7,771 nt of DNA from Saprospiraceae bacterium. GTDB lineage: Bacteria; Bacteroidota; Bacteroidia; Chitinophagales; Saprospiraceae. Position 1 is the stretch's first letter, and every line of letters begins with the position of its first letter. The stretch covers positions 1-7,771 of the forward strand of contig SLKL01000249.1 in the NCBI GenBank assembly GCA_007134625.1. Direction: 5' to 3'. The translations under genes were made by a program, and so were the position numbers. The notes under the pieces were generated by a model. It saw only the letters and a program-made list of their open reading frames with translations. It was not told where the DNA came from and ran no database searches. Below, one piece after another: positions 7,001-7,771 of this stretch.

Positions 7001-7771
7001 GTGAGTGGACCTCCATCTCCAAATGCTATCGCATCATTTTTAGTGTGAACTACTTGTCCATCACTTTTTCGGCGGACAATTAAATCCCACTCCATTCTGG
7101 TATATCTTTCGCTAAAAGGCTCAAATTTAATGGCTAAATAAGGAAATTGGTAGGGGATGGAATCCTTGTTTTTTGGAAAAACCACCTTTATTTTAAAGTC
7201 ATTGGGGTCTATATCTTCACAGTTGTAATGGAAGGTAAAAACCTCAGAATAACCGTCGTCACGGATAAAAACCACTTCATTTACGTCGCGTGCCCTAACC
7301 CTCCATGCATAGTGATGACCCGCTTCAAAAGGCAGATCTGACATACCAATAAAATATTGGTAAAAAGGGGTCATGAGGTTTTCAACTGTATAAAAACGAG
7401 TAGCTCCATCCACAAAAGGTGCCAAAGGGTCATCTGTGCTCATCCCCAATGCGGTAAGATCAATAAACTCTATGTCGTATTCAATTTGTGAACCGGCAAG
7501 ACCCATTACCGGTGTCCATTGGAACTGAAGCATACCATTAGGGTCACAAAAAGCAAATTCATTAGCTGGTGTATTGAGCCTTGGCGGATTAGCATGTGTA
7601 ATGACAAAAGGATTTGAACAGCCGGTGCCCGGTAAAGAGCGAGGCTGATCGGTATTGAAATCAAAAGCTGTAATGCATATGCGATAAGTGCCCTCTGGAA
7701 GTATTCCTCTGGCGATGACTTCATCTACATCTATTCCCTCCGATCTTAAATTTGATCCGCTAAATGCTTGA
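1078..7771 (-). CDS. Giant multidomain Ig/FN3-like and beta-rich surface protein, 5' end beyond window
   Basis: The frame is open from the right edge to the TAA at 1078-1080, giving 2230 visible codons. The ATG at 7531-7533 is internal: 79 upstream codons (7534-7770) read on without a stop and encode FN3-like sequence (LPEGTYRICITAFD). Residues counted from 7770: Ig/FN3-like modules at about 1-50, 55-185 (YAWRVRARD, GYSEVFTF), 185-320 and 320-480; acidic linker with CGNDC at 481-502; a conserved-looking domain at about 505-580 (IRVGKFTLKVKEI); a Cys-containing beta region at 580-800; a beta-repeat body at 800-1150; Gly/Ser linkers near 1060-1082 and 1251-1274; a strand-rich stretch at about 1480-1640 with NGWYAQGQVYAY; and C-terminal Ig-like and Arg/Tyr-rich segments to 2230. 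There are fifteen cysteines, mostly in local pairs, which fits an extracytoplasmic location. No catalytic motif and no type IX C-terminal sorting domain were seen; the protein ends WSFSHNR. From memory it matches uncharacterised giant Bacteroidota proteins, some perhaps named TANFOR-domain or FN3 proteins. The function is unknown. The downstream gene starts 11 bases after the stop. Confidence 0.9.
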   Translation of the reverse strand, partial: QAFSGSNLRSEGIDVDEVIARGILPEGTYRICITAFDFNTDQPRSLPGTGCSNPFVITHANPPRLNTPANEFAFCDPNGMLQFQWTPVMGLAGSQIEYDIEFIDLTALGMSTDDPLAPFVDGATRFYTVENLMTPFYQYFIGMSDLPFEAGHHYAWRVRARDVNEVVFIRDDGYSEVFTFHYNCEDIDPNDFKIKVVFPKNKDSIPYQFPYLAIKFEPFSERYTRMEWDLIVRRKSDGQVVHTKNDAIAFGDGGPLTRIRRHLPQAGKKRAATHPLANVSDFPKLKKGEIYQWTATVRLIHPEGNLSRTMINNEFFYGMRKPKAESPTKGEKVAPGNVNFRFHTGKKPSRIAPDSAMIHMPGIFPDPTFHRIESLVSEAFLLEVYPSREAVDDLSKRIYTYRGNFSGSIPPYDPIDKEAIEESLFKMMSHESTTAFQNIILEGEEGPFLDTFYWQIVYLDDPLNESKGRYQKSKLSYFIVDSSISSEDSGDSEDECGNDCEAPEITDRTTRKSIAVNEEIRVGKFTLKVKEITGSSNKAYNGKGTIRIPFFANINLLVEFRNMVVNNAGQFYSGTVEAIDDPIGLNFQELATGFGTLRQLEEGAGRDAFETALATGGRLLSSIATGTEIGLPVGLDTDIGGSKFIVGIVGAEFEPREANVQVMMYLSVPEAEAEGFEVPGFGAQLCINPNGFGPDKLMYMVGNLGIPFGGEEDFVLRFKGASPEGGDPDTNKISYIQLDCNGFKAAQIAIEAEFPRSMIVPENPDGSIKEEGRVKGFSRFKVTGSGGWLAQFTMDKFQIAGLENWSFHVNDAYLDFSDTENPPGFKFPKHYGNTTLSGSSDPAVRSRWQGFYLKNLTVYTPRGLSDDDENYRFHFGVKDLLIDNTGFSANIFAANIAKWHEEADDDEKKAKINGWALSLDTVSIVFSSNNFISGGISGKIGLPITEKTQYLKYKLALEYDPSKEEFKFKGNVKPDETLIIPMFIAELHLEKSSQLYFEIGSKSKAGVKLTGNLNMSKDFAGALEDVPGDFEMAGLRFENLEIDTEDGFKGGTLADRSLDGLGLMGASGSGGGSSRENRSRSVGGFPLSISSINFSANGFNPILSIEPKLSFSSDGEGLALETTLNFEFKYENNSFDLEKLSVSSITLDIDFSALKLKGRIEFYNRPHGDGIVEGFKGELEVRLPMEIEAKLAAEFGVFKVPETTMGFGSREFFGYFSLDAEVRGLKVTLMPAIQLTGLAGGFYHRMRQENASALSSGASIMGGSGSGPSGANYVIDYDIVFGMNFKAMFCFPDKCDLYSLDAGFGISFREGGELGKINILGELYVMTDRSKNEIPKVYAGVQLDFNNPPNGESEFNGQFMINLAVGPQGREPLLRGKGRICPPPPFPQPSFPCYTVVNAHLFIPTVNTSERWFFHMGKPSPESARGGLELDIAALTVDFSKYLMIGNDIPINLPPLPAKVERVLSGDKQLDAANQSAVMAMANDRTTDPSTRANAQTGSGFAFGASFEVGVNINVAIFYFALEFLLGFDINLTKSTVWCHGSEGDDPFLRGKNGWYAQGQVYAYLMADLGIDVNLLFVRGKFSILKGEVAMALQGRLPNPEYFVGRAGLRYSILGGVVSGQCNFKAEFGEKCEILGGNPFGDVPFIGGIKPEGNNSNNGYSVFSNADIAFNWPVNTILPFPKDPDDPEAGVRYIYVSPEYARIRNTSNGRIVASRMVYSNENYSLTLEPYNWLEGHINHTTEIRLRGRERGLSSSMNPAHWGPIRYPNPVDTNQLITWVEEEAKTFWTGPRPTVIAEENVHHTYPLNRQRYFLKGEGQPYLRQTSATHELFANPFEGEDVRYIVRYRPVHGGDDIEVPFRAWGVFLQVEQPNLENNTLYQVDFIREPDLPPYAYTFEMIGREVLNNPQFGLPTNMRLSLATTFDLRNLAHGSGDAKVEKRKITAASIREDKQTILYTYHFKTSRYNTLAQKLWPVNFNTTGHFFHMGVALLSRENLVEPFEAYDLVGYSKGNKLRVPPLVQFVKPPIFTSYHSRVNMDYTTYRDYYNFATNINLSFWGASRNQLRSVARARLARNEAVFRNNGISPYRGTTVSPIQRNMARPLSDHEASGGPSWFVYWFTPDERLSISYQEAALVFNQTNVMKRKIQSLLNYQAGFQLPFAIQLVGDRPLNIRVNTFLNRAGSFYALNTGWYYFRAEYTRPNPLIPTERIEANEIPLKGSSRTWSFSHNR

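Noticed and set aside
7506..7724. Minus-strand 72-codon frame overlapping the right end
   Set aside because: It is in a different frame from the giant gene, which runs open through the same bases with recognisable FN3-like sequence to the window edge.
1078..7771. Rhs/YD-repeat or polymorphic toxin
   Set aside because: No tandem YD-repeat signature, PAAR-like motif, core-closing motif or toxin tail was seen. The repeats present are irregular beta strands, and the C terminus lacks a nuclease- or deaminase-like motif.
1..7771. CRISPR array, tRNA or rRNA gene, insertion sequence, attachment site
   Set aside because: No regularly spaced direct repeats, cloverleaf-like segment, transposase motif or terminal inverted repeats were noticed. 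Coding sequence occupies essentially the entire window.

Overview
The window suggests a member of the Bacteroidota, probably a free-living gliding or marine/soil lineage of the cytophagia, saprospiria or flavobacteria type. Three things point there. The two proteins match, from memory of the families, giant Ig/fibronectin-like surface proteins found almost only in that phylum. The one visible translation start has no Shine-Dalgarno sequence, only an A-rich leader. The DNA is moderately AT-rich by eye. No search was possible, so genus and species are not called.

Layout: all coding is on the minus strand, and two genes fill the window. Reading in the direction of transcription, the first runs from the right edge (7771) to a TAA at 1078-1080. 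It is a giant secreted or surface protein: 2230 codons are visible without interruption, and its N terminus lies outside the window. After a spacer of only 11 bases comes the second gene, starting at 1066 and running off the left edge at position 1. Its 355 visible residues comprise an extended signal peptide and at least two fibronectin-III-like modules separated by a helical insert. There is no gap above 300 bases, no RNA gene, no mobile element, no CRISPR array, and no promoter or terminator that can be supported.

How they may work together: the tight spacing and shared orientation imply one operon. The giant protein carries several Ig-like modules at its visible N-terminal end, then a Cys-bracketed acidic linker. 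A very long beta-rich body follows, with repeated strand motifs, Gly/Ser linkers and locally paired cysteines. It ends in Ig-like and aromatic/Arg-rich C-terminal segments. The companion is a smaller exported multi-FN3 protein. The simplest reading is an extracytoplasmic or cell-surface two-component assembly whose function is not described. Its biochemical activity cannot be read from the sequence, and no catalytic motif was seen in either protein.
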